The notes under the pieces were generated by a model that was not told the DNA's origin, did no database searches, and saw only the letters and a list, made by a program, of their open reading frames with translations. Both the position numbers and the translations under genes were made by a program. A stretch of 64,000 nucleotides of DNA. Origin: Streptomyces sp. Alt3 (GTDB taxonomy: Bacteria; Actinomycetota; Actinomycetes; Streptomycetales; Streptomycetaceae). This document shows positions 24,876-34,611 of the stretch, in pieces (position 1 is the first letter of the stretch; every line of letters starts with the position of its first letter). The stretch spans positions 4,774,001 through 4,838,000 of the forward strand of contig NZ_CP120983.1 of the NCBI RefSeq assembly GCF_030719215.1, written 5' to 3'.

Positions 24876-26492
24876 CTAGTCCTTCGGTGTCCGGGGAGCG
24901 CTCTCGTGCTCCGTCAGGACAGGGAAGCGGCGTGGGGCGAGGAGGACGAGCACCAGCAGGGCGAGAGCGGCGGCGACCGCGGCGCCGGCGAACACGTGGT
25001 CGACGGCCGTGTCGACGGCCCTGCGCAGGTGGTCCGTCGCGGCGGCCGAGAGCGCCGAGGGGTCCTCCAGGGCGCGCGAGACCGCGTCCAGGTCGCCGGG
25101 GAGTCCGGGGACGGGGGCGTCGGCCAGCCGGGAGGCGAGTATCCCGTTGGCGACGGCGCCGAAGAGCGCGGCGCCCAGACTCTGGCCGACCTGGCGGCAG
25201 AAGAGCACGGAGGCGGTGGTCGTCCCGCGTTCGGTCCAGCCGACGGTCGACTGGACCCCGACGATCAGCGGGAGCTGGAAGAGGCCCAGCGCCGCGCCGA
25301 GCAGCAGCATCAGCAGGGCGGGCTGCCAGGCGGCACCGGGGTAGGGCAGCAACGGGAAGCAGAGCAGGACCAGCACGGCGCCGGACATGCCGATGACGGC
25401 GGTGCGGCGGAAGCCGATGCGGTTGTAGACCCGGTCGGAGAGTGCCGCGGAGACGGGCCAGCTCAGGGTCATCACGGACAGCACGAACCCGGCGGCGATC
25501 GGGCCGAGTCCGAGGACCGACTGGGCGTAGGTCGGCAGGAACACGGTCGGCGCGACCATGAGCAGCCCCATCGCCCCGAGGGCGAGGTTGACCGAGGCGA
25601 TGGTGCGGCGCCGCCAGACCCAGCCCGGGATGACGGGTTCGGCGGCGCGGCGCTCGATGAGGACGGTCAGGGCGCCCAGTACGGCGGTCGCACCCAGCAG
25701 CCCGAGCGAGGGGGCGGAGAGCCAGGGCCAGGCGACTCCGCCCTGGACGAGTGCGGTCAGCAGGAGCGCGCCGGTCGCGAAGATCGCGAGGGCGCCCGCC
25801 CAGTCGACGCGGGGGCGGGCCGCGGGGCGCGGCCGGGCGGGTTCGTGGAGGTGACGGGCCACCAGCCAGAGGGCCACGGCGCCGACCGGCAGGTTGATCA
25901 GGAAGATCCAGCGCCAGTCGGCGTACGCGGCGAGGAGCCCGCCCACCGCGGGGCCGGCCACGGCCGAGGTCGCCCACACGGTGGACAGCTTCGCCTGGAT
26001 CTTCGGCCGCTCCTTGAGCGGGTACAGGTCGGCGGCGATGGTCTGCACGGTCCCCTGGAGGGCGCCGCCGCCGAGGCCCTGGACGACGCGGAAGGCGATG
26101 AGCGCCGCCATGTTCCAGGCGGCGGCGCAGAGCAGGGAGCCGGCCAGGAAGAGGATGATCCCGGCGATCAGGACGGGCTTGCGGCCGAAGGTGTCGGAGA
26201 GCTTCCCGTACACCGGCAGGGTGACGGTCACGGCGAGCAGGTAGCCGGAGAACAGCCAGGAGAAGACGGAGAAGCCGCCGAGGTCGCCGACGATCTGCGG
26301 GACGGCGGTCGCGACTATGGTGCCGTCGATGGCGGCGAGGCCCATGCCGAGCATGAGTGCCGCGGCGACCGGCCGGCGGCCGCGGGCCGTGTCGGACGCC
26401 CCGTCCGGTGCGGCCTCGCCGTGCACCGCTTCCGGGCTGTCCGTGTCGCCGATGCCGTCCGTGCCGCCCACAGGGGTCCCTTCCCTATGCAT
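24876..26492 (-). CDS. MFS multidrug efflux transporter, DHA2 (EmrB/QacA) family
   Basis: A 538-residue proton-antiport exporter with about 14 membrane segments. MFS motif A is GKLSDTFGRKPVL, the DHA2-typical AAIDGTIVATAVPQIVGDL lies in the first helix, and a motif-C-like stretch (VWATSAVAGPAVGGLLA) follows. The N-terminal 38 residues are acidic and cytoplasmic. No regulator is beside it, so the substrate is unpredictable. The 338-bp gap to the next gene holds no ORF that looks coding; it contains a perfect ACATC-GCG-GATGT inverted repeat (26680-26692) and several G/C hairpins. Confidence 0.9.
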   Translation of the reverse strand: MHREGTPVGGTDGIGDTDSPEAVHGEAAPDGASDTARGRRPVAAALMLGMGLAAIDGTIVATAVPQIVGDLGGFSVFSWLFSGYLLAVTVTLPVYGKLSDTFGRKPVLIAGIILFLAGSLLCAAAWNMAALIAFRVVQGLGGGALQGTVQTIAADLYPLKERPKIQAKLSTVWATSAVAGPAVGGLLAAYADWRWIFLINLPVGAVALWLVARHLHEPARPRPAARPRVDWAGALAIFATGALLLTALVQGGVAWPWLSAPSLGLLGATAVLGALTVLIERRAAEPVIPGWVWRRRTIASVNLALGAMGLLMVAPTVFLPTYAQSVLGLGPIAAGFVLSVMTLSWPVSAALSDRVYNRIGFRRTAVIGMSGAVLVLLCFPLLPYPGAAWQPALLMLLLGAALGLFQLPLIVGVQSTVGWTERGTTTASVLFCRQVGQSLGAALFGAVANGILASRLADAPVPGLPGDLDAVSRALEDPSALSAAATDHLRRAVDTAVDHVFAGAAVAAALALLVLVLLAPRRFPVLTEHESAPRTPKD

Positions 26493-26679
26493 CTATTTCC
26501 TGGGGGTCACTGTCTCACCGCCCGTGGCCTCGCGGGAGTCGTCGGCCGAGGCGTGAGACCCCTGGCCGGGCCTCGTCCCAGGGGCTCGAACCCCTAGGGG
26601 GAGCTACGTAGTCGGGTCCAGGGGCCGTTCCTCCCGCCGGAGGACGAGAGGCGGGGGCCCCGCTCCTTACGGTGTTCCT

Positions 26680-26692
26680 ACATCGCGGATGT
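26680..26692. promoter_or_regulatory. Small inverted repeat upstream of the first ABC pair
   Basis: ACATC-GCG-GATGT, perfect 5-3-5, lies 138 bp before the ABC ATPase start and 188 bp from the MFS start. Candidate operator only. Confidence 0.25.
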
Positions 26693-26830
26693 GGCCGGCC
26701 ACAGGGAACGGGGTGGGGGTAGCCCCCCACGAAGAGGGGCCCGGGCACCAGCGCGCCGGAACCCCTTTCCACCAGAGACTCGGAACGTACACAGAGACGT
26801 CCGCGCATCGACCGACATAGGAGAAAAACC

Positions 26831-27619
26831 GTGACAACGGCTGTGACCATTCCCAGGCACGGGGACACTGGAGGGCGTACGGCCGTTGCTGCGAGGGCGC
26901 GGCAGGTCGTCAAGGCGTACGGCGCCGGGGAGACCCGGGTCGTGGCGCTCGACCACGTCGACGTCGACATCGCCCGCGGGCAGTTCACGGCGATCATGGG
27001 CCCGTCGGGGTCCGGGAAGTCGACCCTGATGCACTGCCTGGCCGGCCTGGACACGGTGACCTCGGGGCAGATCCACCTCGCCGACACCGAGATCACCGGT
27101 CTCAAGGACAAGAAGCTGACGCAACTGCGACGGGACCGCATCGGTTTCATCTTCCAGGCGTTCAACCTCCTCCCGACGCTGAACGCCATCGAGAACATCA
27201 CGCTGCCGATGGACATCGCCGGCCGTAGGCCCGACGCCGACTGGCTCCGGCAGGTCGTGGAGACCGTCGGCCTCGCCGACCGGCTGGGGCACCGGCCCAC
27301 ACAGCTCTCCGGCGGCCAGCAGCAGCGCGTGGCGGTGGCCAGGGCGCTCGCCGCCCGCCCCGAGATCATCTTCGGTGACGAGCCCACCGGGAACCTGGAC
27401 TCGCGGGCCGGCGCCGAGGTGCTGTCCTTCCTCCGCACCTCGGTCGACGAGCTGGGCCAGACCATCGTCATGGTCACCCACGACCCGGTGGCCGCCTCCT
27501 ACGCGGACAGGGTCATCTACCTCGCGGACGGTTCCCTCGTCGACGAGATGCAGAACCCGACGGCCGAGCAGGTCCTGGACCGCATGAAGGACTTCGACGC
27601 GCGCGGGCGGACGTCATGA
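26831..27619 (+). CDS. ABC transporter ATPase, LolD/MacB type
   Basis: ATP-binding subunit of 262 residues. Walker A is GPSGSGKST, the signature is LSGGQQQRVAVARAL, Walker B is IIFGDEPTGNLDS, and the QAFNLLPTL segment is typical of the MacB/LolD/FtsE class. GTG at 26831 follows GGAG. The stop overlaps the permease ATG by 4 bp. It is clearly paralogous to the ATPase at 58426-59193 (shared GPSGSGKSTLMHC and IGFIFQAFNLLPTL segments, and similar C-terminal tails ending in GRTS). Confidence 0.93.
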   Translation: MTTAVTIPRHGDTGGRTAVAARARQVVKAYGAGETRVVALDHVDVDIARGQFTAIMGPSGSGKSTLMHCLAGLDTVTSGQIHLADTEITGLKDKKLTQLRRDRIGFIFQAFNLLPTLNAIENITLPMDIAGRRPDADWLRQVVETVGLADRLGHRPTQLSGGQQQRVAVARALAARPEIIFGDEPTGNLDSRAGAEVLSFLRTSVDELGQTIVMVTHDPVAASYADRVIYLADGSLVDEMQNPTAEQVLDRMKDFDARGRTS

Positions 27620-30198
27620 CCGTGTGGAAGACCTCGATGCGCAACTTCCTCGCGCACAAGGGGCGGATGGCGCTCTCCGCCGTCGCCGTCCTGCTGTCGG
27701 TGGCGTTCGTGTGCGGCACGCTCGTCTTCACCGACACGATGAACACCACCTTCGACAAGCTCTTCGCCGCGACGTCCGCCGACGTGACGGTCAGCCCGAA
27801 GGCGGCGGCCGACGCCGACGACTTCCCGGAGAACGGCAAGCCCGAGGCGCTCCCGGCATCCGTCGTGGCCGAGATCGCCGGCGTGGACGGGGTGGAGAAG
27901 GCCGAGGGCGCGGTCGTCAGCATGGCCGTCACGCTCGTCGACAGCCACGACAGGAACCTCGGGTCCGACACCGGTGCGCCGACCATCGCGGGCAACTGGA
28001 CCGACAACGACCTGCGTTCCATGGAGATCACCTCCGGGCACGCCCCGCGCGGCCCGACCGAGGCGATGATCGACGCCGACACCGCCGAGAAGCACCACCT
28101 GAAGCTCGGTGACGAGGTGCGCACCATCGCCGTCACCGGTGACATCAGGGCGAAGATCTCCGGCATCGCCGCGTTCACCGTCACCAACCCCGGTGCGGCC
28201 GTCGTCTACCTCGACACCGCCACCGCGCAGCGGAAACTGCTGGGCGCCTCCGGCGTCTTCTCGCACATCTCGGTCACCGCCGGACCCGGCGTGAGCGACA
28301 CGGAGCTGAAGAAGGGCGTGGCCGCGGCCCTGGGCGACCCGGCGACGTACAAGCTGCAGACCCAGAAGGAGGCCGCCGCCGCCAACAAGGACTCCATGGG
28401 CTCCTTCCTGGACGTCATGAAGTACGCGATGCTCGGCTTCGCCGGGATCGCCTTCCTCGTGGGCATCTTCCTGATCGTCAACACGTTCTCGATGCTGGTC
28501 GCCCAGCGCACCCGCGAGATCGGTCTGATGCGGGCCATCGGCTCCAGCCGCAAGCAGGTCAACCGGTCCGTGCTCGTCGAGGCGGTCCTGCTGGGAGTCG
28601 TCGGATCGGTCCTGGGCGTCGCAGCGGGCATCGGCCTCGCCGTGGGGCTGATGAAGCTCATGGGCGCCATCGGCATGGAACTGTCCACCAGGGACCTCAC
28701 GGTCGCCTGGACGACCCCGGCGATCGGGCTGGCGCTCGGCATCGTCGTCACCGTCCTCGCCGCGTACGTCCCGGCCCGCCGGGCCGGCAAGGTCTCCCCG
28801 ATGGCCGCCCTGCGCGACGCCGGCACCCCGGCCGACACCAGGTCCGGCTGGATCCGGGCGGTGCTCGGCCTGGTCCTCACCGGGTCCGGCGCCGCCGCCC
28901 TGTGGGCGACGACCCGGGCCGACGAGGCGAGCGAGGGCTCGCTCTACCTGGGCCTCGGCGTGGTCCTCACCCTGATCGGGTTCATCGTGATCGGCCCGCT
29001 CCTCGCCGGTGGGGTCGTCCGGGTCCTCGGCCTCGTCGTCCTGCGGCTGTTCGGCCCGGTCGGACGCCTGGCGGAGCGCAACGCGCTGCGCAACCCGCGT
29101 CGTACGGGAGCGACCGGCGCCGCCCTGATGATCGGCCTCGCCCTGGTCGCCTGTCTCTCCGTCGTCGGCTCCTCCATGGTCGCCTCGGCCACCGACGAGC
29201 TGGACAAGTCGGTCGGCACGGACTTCATCGTCCAGTCGAACACCGGCCAGCTGATCGTGCCGCAGGCCGCGGAGGCCATCAAGAAGGTCCCGGGCATCGA
29301 GCACGTCACCGACTACAAGGTCCTCGCGGCGAAGCTCACCAACCCCGACGGCTCGACCGTCGACGAGCACGTCACCGCCGCCGACCCGACCTACCCGCAG
29401 GACCTGCGGCGCACGACCGTGGCCGGTGACCTGGCGAAGGCGTACGGCGAGAACGCCATGTCGGTCGGCTCGGACTACGCCGCGCTGCACGGGATCGAGG
29501 CGGGGGACGAGATCACCGTCGCGTTCAAGGCCGGCGCGACGGCGAAGCTGAAGGTCGCCGCGATCACCTCGGACGACACGACCGTCGACCAGGGCGCGAT
29601 GTACATCAACACCACGACCGCCGAGCGCTACGTCCCCGCCGACAGGATGCCCACGAACATGATCATGTTCGCCTCGGCGCAGGACGGCAAGGAGAAGGAG
29701 GCGTACGCGGCCCTGAAGAGCGAGCTCGCCGCGTACCCGCAGTACAAGGTGCAGAACCAGGCCGACTTCAAGGAGGACCTGAAGGACCAGGTCGGCCAGC
29801 TGCTGAACATCGTGTACGGCCTGCTCGCCCTGGCGATCATCGTGGCGGTGCTCGGTGTGGTGAACACCCTGGCCCTGTCGGTCGTCGAGCGGACCCGGGA
29901 GATCGGCCTGATGCGGGCGATCGGCCTCTCCCGCCGCCAGCTGCGCCGGATGATCCGGCTGGAGTCCGTGGTGATCGCCCTGTTCGGCGCGCTGCTCGGA
30001 CTCGGGCTGGGCATGGGATGGGGCACCTCGGCCCAGAAGCTGCTGGCCCTGGAAGGGCTCGGCGTCCTGGAGATCCCGTGGCCGACGATCATCACGGTGT
30101 TCGTCGCCTCGGCCTTCGTGGGACTGTTCGCCGCACTGGTCCCGGCCTTCCGGGCCGGCCGGATGAACGTCCTCAACGCGATCGCCACGGACGGGTGA
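27616..30198 (+). CDS. FtsX-like ABC permease, two-module (MacB-type core)
   Basis: An 860-residue membrane protein partner of the preceding ATPase. A first membrane helix is followed by an extracytoplasmic MacB_PCD-like domain (residues about 40-230), three helices (RTREIGLMRAIGSSRKQV loop), a middle set of helices, a second extracytoplasmic domain and a final three-helix FtsX module with RTREIGLMRAIGLSRRQL. Such pairs act on lipids, lipoproteins or peptides at the outer membrane leaflet rather than as classical importers. The substrate is unknown. The frame is intact, unlike its paralogue at 55831-58367. Confidence 0.92.
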   Translation: MTVWKTSMRNFLAHKGRMALSAVAVLLSVAFVCGTLVFTDTMNTTFDKLFAATSADVTVSPKAAADADDFPENGKPEALPASVVAEIAGVDGVEKAEGAVVSMAVTLVDSHDRNLGSDTGAPTIAGNWTDNDLRSMEITSGHAPRGPTEAMIDADTAEKHHLKLGDEVRTIAVTGDIRAKISGIAAFTVTNPGAAVVYLDTATAQRKLLGASGVFSHISVTAGPGVSDTELKKGVAAALGDPATYKLQTQKEAAAANKDSMGSFLDVMKYAMLGFAGIAFLVGIFLIVNTFSMLVAQRTREIGLMRAIGSSRKQVNRSVLVEAVLLGVVGSVLGVAAGIGLAVGLMKLMGAIGMELSTRDLTVAWTTPAIGLALGIVVTVLAAYVPARRAGKVSPMAALRDAGTPADTRSGWIRAVLGLVLTGSGAAALWATTRADEASEGSLYLGLGVVLTLIGFIVIGPLLAGGVVRVLGLVVLRLFGPVGRLAERNALRNPRRTGATGAALMIGLALVACLSVVGSSMVASATDELDKSVGTDFIVQSNTGQLIVPQAAEAIKKVPGIEHVTDYKVLAAKLTNPDGSTVDEHVTAADPTYPQDLRRTTVAGDLAKAYGENAMSVGSDYAALHGIEAGDEITVAFKAGATAKLKVAAITSDDTTVDQGAMYINTTTAERYVPADRMPTNMIMFASAQDGKEKEAYAALKSELAAYPQYKVQNQADFKEDLKDQVGQLLNIVYGLLALAIIVAVLGVVNTLALSVVERTREIGLMRAIGLSRRQLRRMIRLESVVIALFGALLGLGLGMGWGTSAQKLLALEGLGVLEIPWPTIITVFVASAFVGLFAALVPAFRAGRMNVLNAIATDG

Positions 30199-30223
30199 CG
30201 GTGCCGGACGTAGGTTGACCGAC

Positions 30224-30259
30224 CCGGCCCCGGGCGCTCCTCCGAGCGCCCGGGGCCGG
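30224..30259. terminator. Bidirectional hairpin between the ABC permease and the PIN toxin gene
   Basis: A perfect 16-bp stem (30224-30239 with 30244-30259) with a 4-nt loop lies between convergent genes. It probably ends transcription from both sides. Confidence 0.8.
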
Positions 30260-30281
30260 ATCGCGTCCCGGGCCGCCGACG

Positions 30282-30656
30282 TCAGGCGTGCATGACCGGT
30301 ACGTCGTACTGGGGGATCCACTTGTCGCGGGTGACGACCGTCAGGCCTTCGGTCTGGGCCTGGGCGACGAGGATGCGGTCGAAGGGATCACGGTGGAGCG
30401 GGGGGAGGCGGCCCGCCTTGACGCCGTGGCCGGCGGTGATCGCGAGACTGGTCAGCTGGCAGTCGCGGACCCGCTCGGCCAGGTCATCGGGACCAGCCAG
30501 CTTTCCGGCCGACTGTTTGATGGCGATCTCCCACGGAGTCGCGGCACTGAGGTAGACGGCGGGCTCCGTGTCGATGAGGTCCTTCAGCTCGTCGGAGAGC
30601 TCAGGGGAGTCGTCGAGCCACCACAGGGCGACGTGGGTGTCGAGCAGGAGGCGCAT
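30282..30656 (-). CDS. PIN-domain toxin of a type II toxin-antitoxin pair
   Basis: A 124-residue PIN ribonuclease of the VapC-like group. Candidate catalytic acids are Asp6 (LLLDTHVALWWLDD), Glu in WEIAIKQ, Asp in DPFDRILVAQA and Asp in VVTRDKWIPQYD. The start ATG overlaps the antitoxin stop (TGATG), the classic coupled arrangement. In this family the toxin cleaves RNA and is held inactive by the antitoxin. Chromosomal copies are often stress modules or addiction remnants. Confidence 0.88.
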   Translation of the reverse strand: MRLLLDTHVALWWLDDSPELSDELKDLIDTEPAVYLSAATPWEIAIKQSAGKLAGPDDLAERVRDCQLTSLAITAGHGVKAGRLPPLHRDPFDRILVAQAQTEGLTVVTRDKWIPQYDVPVMHA

Positions 30657-30898
30657 CAGCGCATCCCGAAGGCGTCGGCGATGTCGTCCGGAAGCTCGTC
30701 GAAGTCGTCGGGGATGTGGATCTGTCCCCGGAGGGATCCGCGACCGGTCCGCCGTACCTTCGGATGAAGGGGCACGACCTTCGCGATGGGCTCCCCGGCC
30801 CGGCTGATCACGACCTCCTCGCCGGTCTCGACCTGTTGCAGGATGCGCGAGAAGTGCGTCTTGGCCTCGTGCACGTTGTACTGCCGGGCTGCTTCCAT
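30656..30898 (-). CDS. Phd/YefM-family antitoxin
   Basis: An 80-residue antitoxin. The N-terminal Phd fold is VHEAKTHFSRILQQVETGEE and VVISRAGEPIAKVVPL, which binds DNA and autorepresses. The C-terminal segment PDDFDELPDDIADAF should wrap the PIN toxin. The ATG at 30898, after GAGGCG, gives the usual length; the longer upstream open frame is not family-like. The 183-bp gap to mfd must hold the divergent promoters. Confidence 0.87.
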   Translation of the reverse strand: MEAARQYNVHEAKTHFSRILQQVETGEEVVISRAGEPIAKVVPLHPKVRRTGRGSLRGQIHIPDDFDELPDDIADAFGMR

Positions 30899-31080
30899 GA
30901 CGCCTCGCTCGGACCAGAGGTGGACTAGCTGCTGGACTAAGGCTAGCCCCGCTGCCGCCGTACGGACAACGGCGTTCCCTCGCGCGAGTGACACACCGGC
31001 GTCGTACGCTGGAGACCCCGGCCCGTCCCACGTGTCGGGCCCTTCGCGTTGCCCACTCGCCACACCGGACGGAACCCTTC

Positions 31081-34000
31081 ATGAGCCTGCACGGTCTGCT
31101 GGACGTCGTCGTCACCGACCCGGCGCTCTCCGAAGCGGTGAAGGCCGCATCCGACGGTCACCGGGCCCACGTCGATCTGGTCGGCCCGCCCGCCGCACGC
31201 CCCTTCGCCGTGGCCGCGCTGGCCCGCGAGGCCGGGCGCACCGTGCTGGCCGTCACCGCGACCGGCCGCGAGGCCGAGGACCTGGCAGCGGCGCTGCGCA
31301 CCCTGCTGCCCCCCGACACCGTGGCGGAGTTCCCCTCCTGGGAGACCCTGCCCCACGAGCGGCTCTCGCCCCGCTCCGACACCGTGGGCCGCCGTCTCGC
31401 CGTGCTGCGCAGGCTCGCGCACCCCCGGCCGGACGACCCTGAGACCGGCCCGGTCAGCGTGGTCGTCGCACCGGTGCGTTCCGTGCTCCAGCCGCAGGTC
31501 AAGGGCCTCGGCGACCTGGAGCCCGTCGCGCTGAGCAGTGGGCAGACCGCGGATCTGGGCGAGGTCGTGGACGCGCTCGCGGCAGCGGCGTACGCCCGTG
31601 TGGAGCTGGTCGAGAAGCGCGGGGAGTTCGCCGTGCGCGGCGGAATCCTGGACGTCTTCCCGCCGACTGAGGAGCACCCCCTCCGGGTCGAGTTCTGGGG
31701 CGACGACGTCGAGGAGATCCGCTACTTCAAGATCGCCGACCAGCGGTCCCTGGAGGTCGCCGAGCACGGCCTGTGGGCTCCGCCCTGCCGTGAGCTGCTG
31801 CTCACCGAGGACGTACGTACCCGGGCGGCGGCCCTCGCCGAGGCGCACCCGGAGCTGGGTGAGCTGCTGGGGAAGATCGCCGAGGGGATCGCCGTCGAGG
31901 GCATGGAGTCGCTGGCCCCGGTCCTCGTCGACGAGATGGAGCTGCTGCTCGACGTCCTGCCGAAGGGCTCGATGGCGCTTGTCTGCGACCCGGAGCGGGT
32001 GAGGACACGCGCGGCGGACCTCGTGGCGACCAGCCAGGAGTTCCTCCAGGCGTCCTGGGCGGCCACCGCGGGCGGGGGAGAGGCCCCGATCGACGTCGGC
32101 GCGGCCTCCCTGTGGGGCATCGCCGATGTCCGGGAGCGGGCCCGTGAGCTGGGCATGATGTGGTGGTCGACCTCCCCGTTCGCCGCCGACGAGGAGCTGG
32201 ACGGGGACACCCTGAAGCTCGGGATGCACGCCCCGGAGGCGTACCGCGGCGACACGGCCCGGGCGCTCGCCGACACCAAGGGATGGCTGGCCGAGGGCTG
32301 GCGCACGGTGTACGTCACCGAGGGGCAGGGCCCGGCCTCCCGGACGGTCGAGGTGCTCGGCGGCGAGGGCATCCCGGCCCGCCTCGACCAGCACCTCACC
32401 GAGATCACGCCGTCGCTCGTCCACGTCTCGTGCGGGGCCATCGACCACGGTTTCGTCGACCCGGCCCTGAAGCTGGCGGTGCTGACCGAGACGGACCTGA
32501 CCGGCCAGCGCACGGCGAGCAAGGACCTGGGGCGGATGCCCGCCCGCCGCCGCAAGTCCGTCGATCCGCTCACCCTTCAGGCGGGCGACTACATCGTCCA
32601 CGAGCAGCACGGTGTCGGCCGCTACATCGAGATGGTCCAGCGCGCCGTGCAGGGCGCGACCCGCGAGTACCTCCTCGTCGAGTACGCCCCGGCCAAGCGC
32701 GGCCAGCCCGGCGACCGGCTCTACATCCCCACCGACCAGCTGGAGCAGGTCACCAAGTACGTCGGCGGCGAGGCCCCGACCCTGCACCGGCTCGGCGGGG
32801 CCGACTGGACGAAGACGAAGCAGCGGGCCAAGAAGGCGGTCAAGGAGATCGCCGCCGACCTGATCAAGCTGTACTCGGCGCGGATGGCGGCGCCCGGTCA
32901 CGCCTTCGGGGCGGACACCCCGTGGCAGCGTGAGCTGGAGGACGCCTTCCCGTACGCGGAGACGCCCGACCAGCTGTCGACGATCGCCGAGGTCAAGGAG
33001 GACATGGAGAAGTCCGTCCCGATGGACCGGCTGATCTGCGGCGACGTCGGGTACGGCAAGACGGAGATCGCGGTGCGCGCGGCCTTCAAGGCGGTCCAGG
33101 ACGGCAAGCAGGTCGCGGTGCTCGTGCCGACGACGCTCCTGGTCCAGCAGCACTTCGGCACCTTCACCGAGCGGTACGCCCAGTTCCCCGTCAACGTCCG
33201 GGCGCTGAGCCGCTTCCAGTCGGACACGGAGTCGAAGGCGACGCTGGAGGGGCTGAAGGACGGGTCGGTGGACCTGGTCATCGGCACGCACCGGCTGTTC
33301 TCGTCGGAGACGAAGTTCAAGGACCTGGGCCTGGTCATCGTCGACGAGGAGCAGCGCTTCGGTGTCGAGCACAAGGAGCAGCTGAAGAAGCTCCGGGCCA
33401 ACGTGGACGTGCTCACGATGTCGGCGACCCCCATCCCCCGTACGCTCGAAATGGCCGTCACGGGCATCCGCGAGATGTCGACGATCACGACGCCCCCCGA
33501 GGAGCGGCACCCCGTCCTCACGTTCGTCGGCCCGTACGAGGAGAAGCAGATCGGCGCGGCCGTGCGCCGTGAACTCCTGCGTGAGGGCCAGGTGTTCTAC
33601 ATCCACAACCGGGTCGAGTCCATCGACCGGGCCGCGGCGCGACTGCGCGAGATCGTGCCCGAGGCGCGGATCGCGACGGCGCACGGGCAGATGGGGGAGA
33701 GCCAGCTGGAGCAGGTCGTCGTCGACTTCTGGGAGAAGAGGTTCGACGTACTGGTCTCCACCACGATCGTCGAGTCCGGCATCGACATCTCCAACGCCAA
33801 CACGCTGATCGTGGAGCGCGGTGACAACTTCGGTCTCTCGCAGCTGCACCAGCTGCGTGGCCGTGTCGGCCGTGGCCGGGACCGGGGCTACTCCTACTTC
33901 CTGTACCCGCCGGAGAAGCCGCTGACGGAGACCGCGCACGAGCGTCTGGCGACGATCGCCCAGCACACCGAGATGGGTGCGGGCATGTACGTGGCCATGA

Positions 34001-34611
34001 AGGACCTGGAGATCCGCGGCGCGGGGAACCTGCTCGGCGGCGAACAGTCCGGCCACATCGCGGGGGTCGGCTTCGACCTGTACATCAGGATGGTCGGCGA
34101 GGCGGTGGCGGACTACCGGGCCGCGGTGGACGGCGGGGTCGAGGAGGAGCCGCCGCTGGAGGTCAAGATCGAGCTGCCGGTCGACGCCCACGTCCCGCAC
34201 GACTACGCCCCGGGGGAGCGGCTGCGCCTCCAGGCGTACCGCGCCATCGCCTCCGCGAACTCGGAGGACGACATCCGGGCGGTGCGCGAGGAGCTCACCG
34301 ACCGCTACGGCAAGCTGCCGGAGCCGGTGGAGAACCTCCTGCTGGTGGCGGGCCTGCGGATGCTGGCCCGGGCCTGCGGGGTGGGCGAGATCGTGCTGCA
34401 GGGGCCGAACATCCGCTTCGCGCCGGTGGAGCTGCGCGAGTCGCAGGAGCTGCGGCTGAAGCGGCTGCACCCCAAGACGATCTTCAAGCCGGCCACGCGC
34501 CAGATCCTGGTGCCGCGCCCGACGGCGGGACGGATCGGCGGGAAGCCTGTGGTGGGCCGCGAACTCCTCTCGTGGACCGGGGAGTTCCTCACGACGATCC
34601 TGGGGTCGTAG
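31081..34611 (+). CDS. mfd: Transcription-repair coupling factor
   Basis: Removes RNA polymerase stalled at DNA lesions and recruits UvrA. The 1176-residue length is normal. Order: UvrB-like N-terminal region (DTVAEFPSWETLPHERLSP), RNA-polymerase-binding domain (DYIVHEQHGVGRYI), then superfamily 2 helicase with Walker A GDVGYGKTEIA, DEEQ box VDEEQRFGVEHKE, SATPIPRTL, VESGIDI and QLRGRVGRGRDRGYSY, and the C-terminal TRCF domain. ATG at 31081 matches the family start. Its last 23 bp overlap the convergent TetR gene. Confidence 0.97.
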   Translation: MSLHGLLDVVVTDPALSEAVKAASDGHRAHVDLVGPPAARPFAVAALAREAGRTVLAVTATGREAEDLAAALRTLLPPDTVAEFPSWETLPHERLSPRSDTVGRRLAVLRRLAHPRPDDPETGPVSVVVAPVRSVLQPQVKGLGDLEPVALSSGQTADLGEVVDALAAAAYARVELVEKRGEFAVRGGILDVFPPTEEHPLRVEFWGDDVEEIRYFKIADQRSLEVAEHGLWAPPCRELLLTEDVRTRAAALAEAHPELGELLGKIAEGIAVEGMESLAPVLVDEMELLLDVLPKGSMALVCDPERVRTRAADLVATSQEFLQASWAATAGGGEAPIDVGAASLWGIADVRERARELGMMWWSTSPFAADEELDGDTLKLGMHAPEAYRGDTARALADTKGWLAEGWRTVYVTEGQGPASRTVEVLGGEGIPARLDQHLTEITPSLVHVSCGAIDHGFVDPALKLAVLTETDLTGQRTASKDLGRMPARRRKSVDPLTLQAGDYIVHEQHGVGRYIEMVQRAVQGATREYLLVEYAPAKRGQPGDRLYIPTDQLEQVTKYVGGEAPTLHRLGGADWTKTKQRAKKAVKEIAADLIKLYSARMAAPGHAFGADTPWQRELEDAFPYAETPDQLSTIAEVKEDMEKSVPMDRLICGDVGYGKTEIAVRAAFKAVQDGKQVAVLVPTTLLVQQHFGTFTERYAQFPVNVRALSRFQSDTESKATLEGLKDGSVDLVIGTHRLFSSETKFKDLGLVIVDEEQRFGVEHKEQLKKLRANVDVLTMSATPIPRTLEMAVTGIREMSTITTPPEERHPVLTFVGPYEEKQIGAAVRRELLREGQVFYIHNRVESIDRAAARLREIVPEARIATAHGQMGESQLEQVVVDFWEKRFDVLVSTTIVESGIDISNANTLIVERGDNFGLSQLHQLRGRVGRGRDRGYSYFLYPPEKPLTETAHERLATIAQHTEMGAGMYVAMKDLEIRGAGNLLGGEQSGHIAGVGFDLYIRMVGEAVADYRAAVDGGVEEEPPLEVKIELPVDAHVPHDYAPGERLRLQAYRAIASANSEDDIRAVREELTDRYGKLPEPVENLLLVAGLRMLARACGVGEIVLQGPNIRFAPVELRESQELRLKRLHPKTIFKPATRQILVPRPTAGRIGGKPVVGRELLSWTGEFLTTILGS

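Noticed and set aside
24082..25977. A 631-codon minus-strand frame that would join the coiled-coil region to the MFS gene
   Set aside because: It is antisense to the coiled-coil gene and out of frame with the transporter; no protein family is visible.
27517..30321. A 934-codon minus-strand frame opposite the first ABC permease
   Set aside because: Low-complexity Arg/Gly/Asp/Val composition typical of antisense to high-GC genes; no recognisable family.
30943..34470. A 1175-codon minus-strand frame opposite mfd
   Set aside because: It mirrors the third-position G/C pattern of mfd, has no domain motifs and overlaps a certain essential gene completely.
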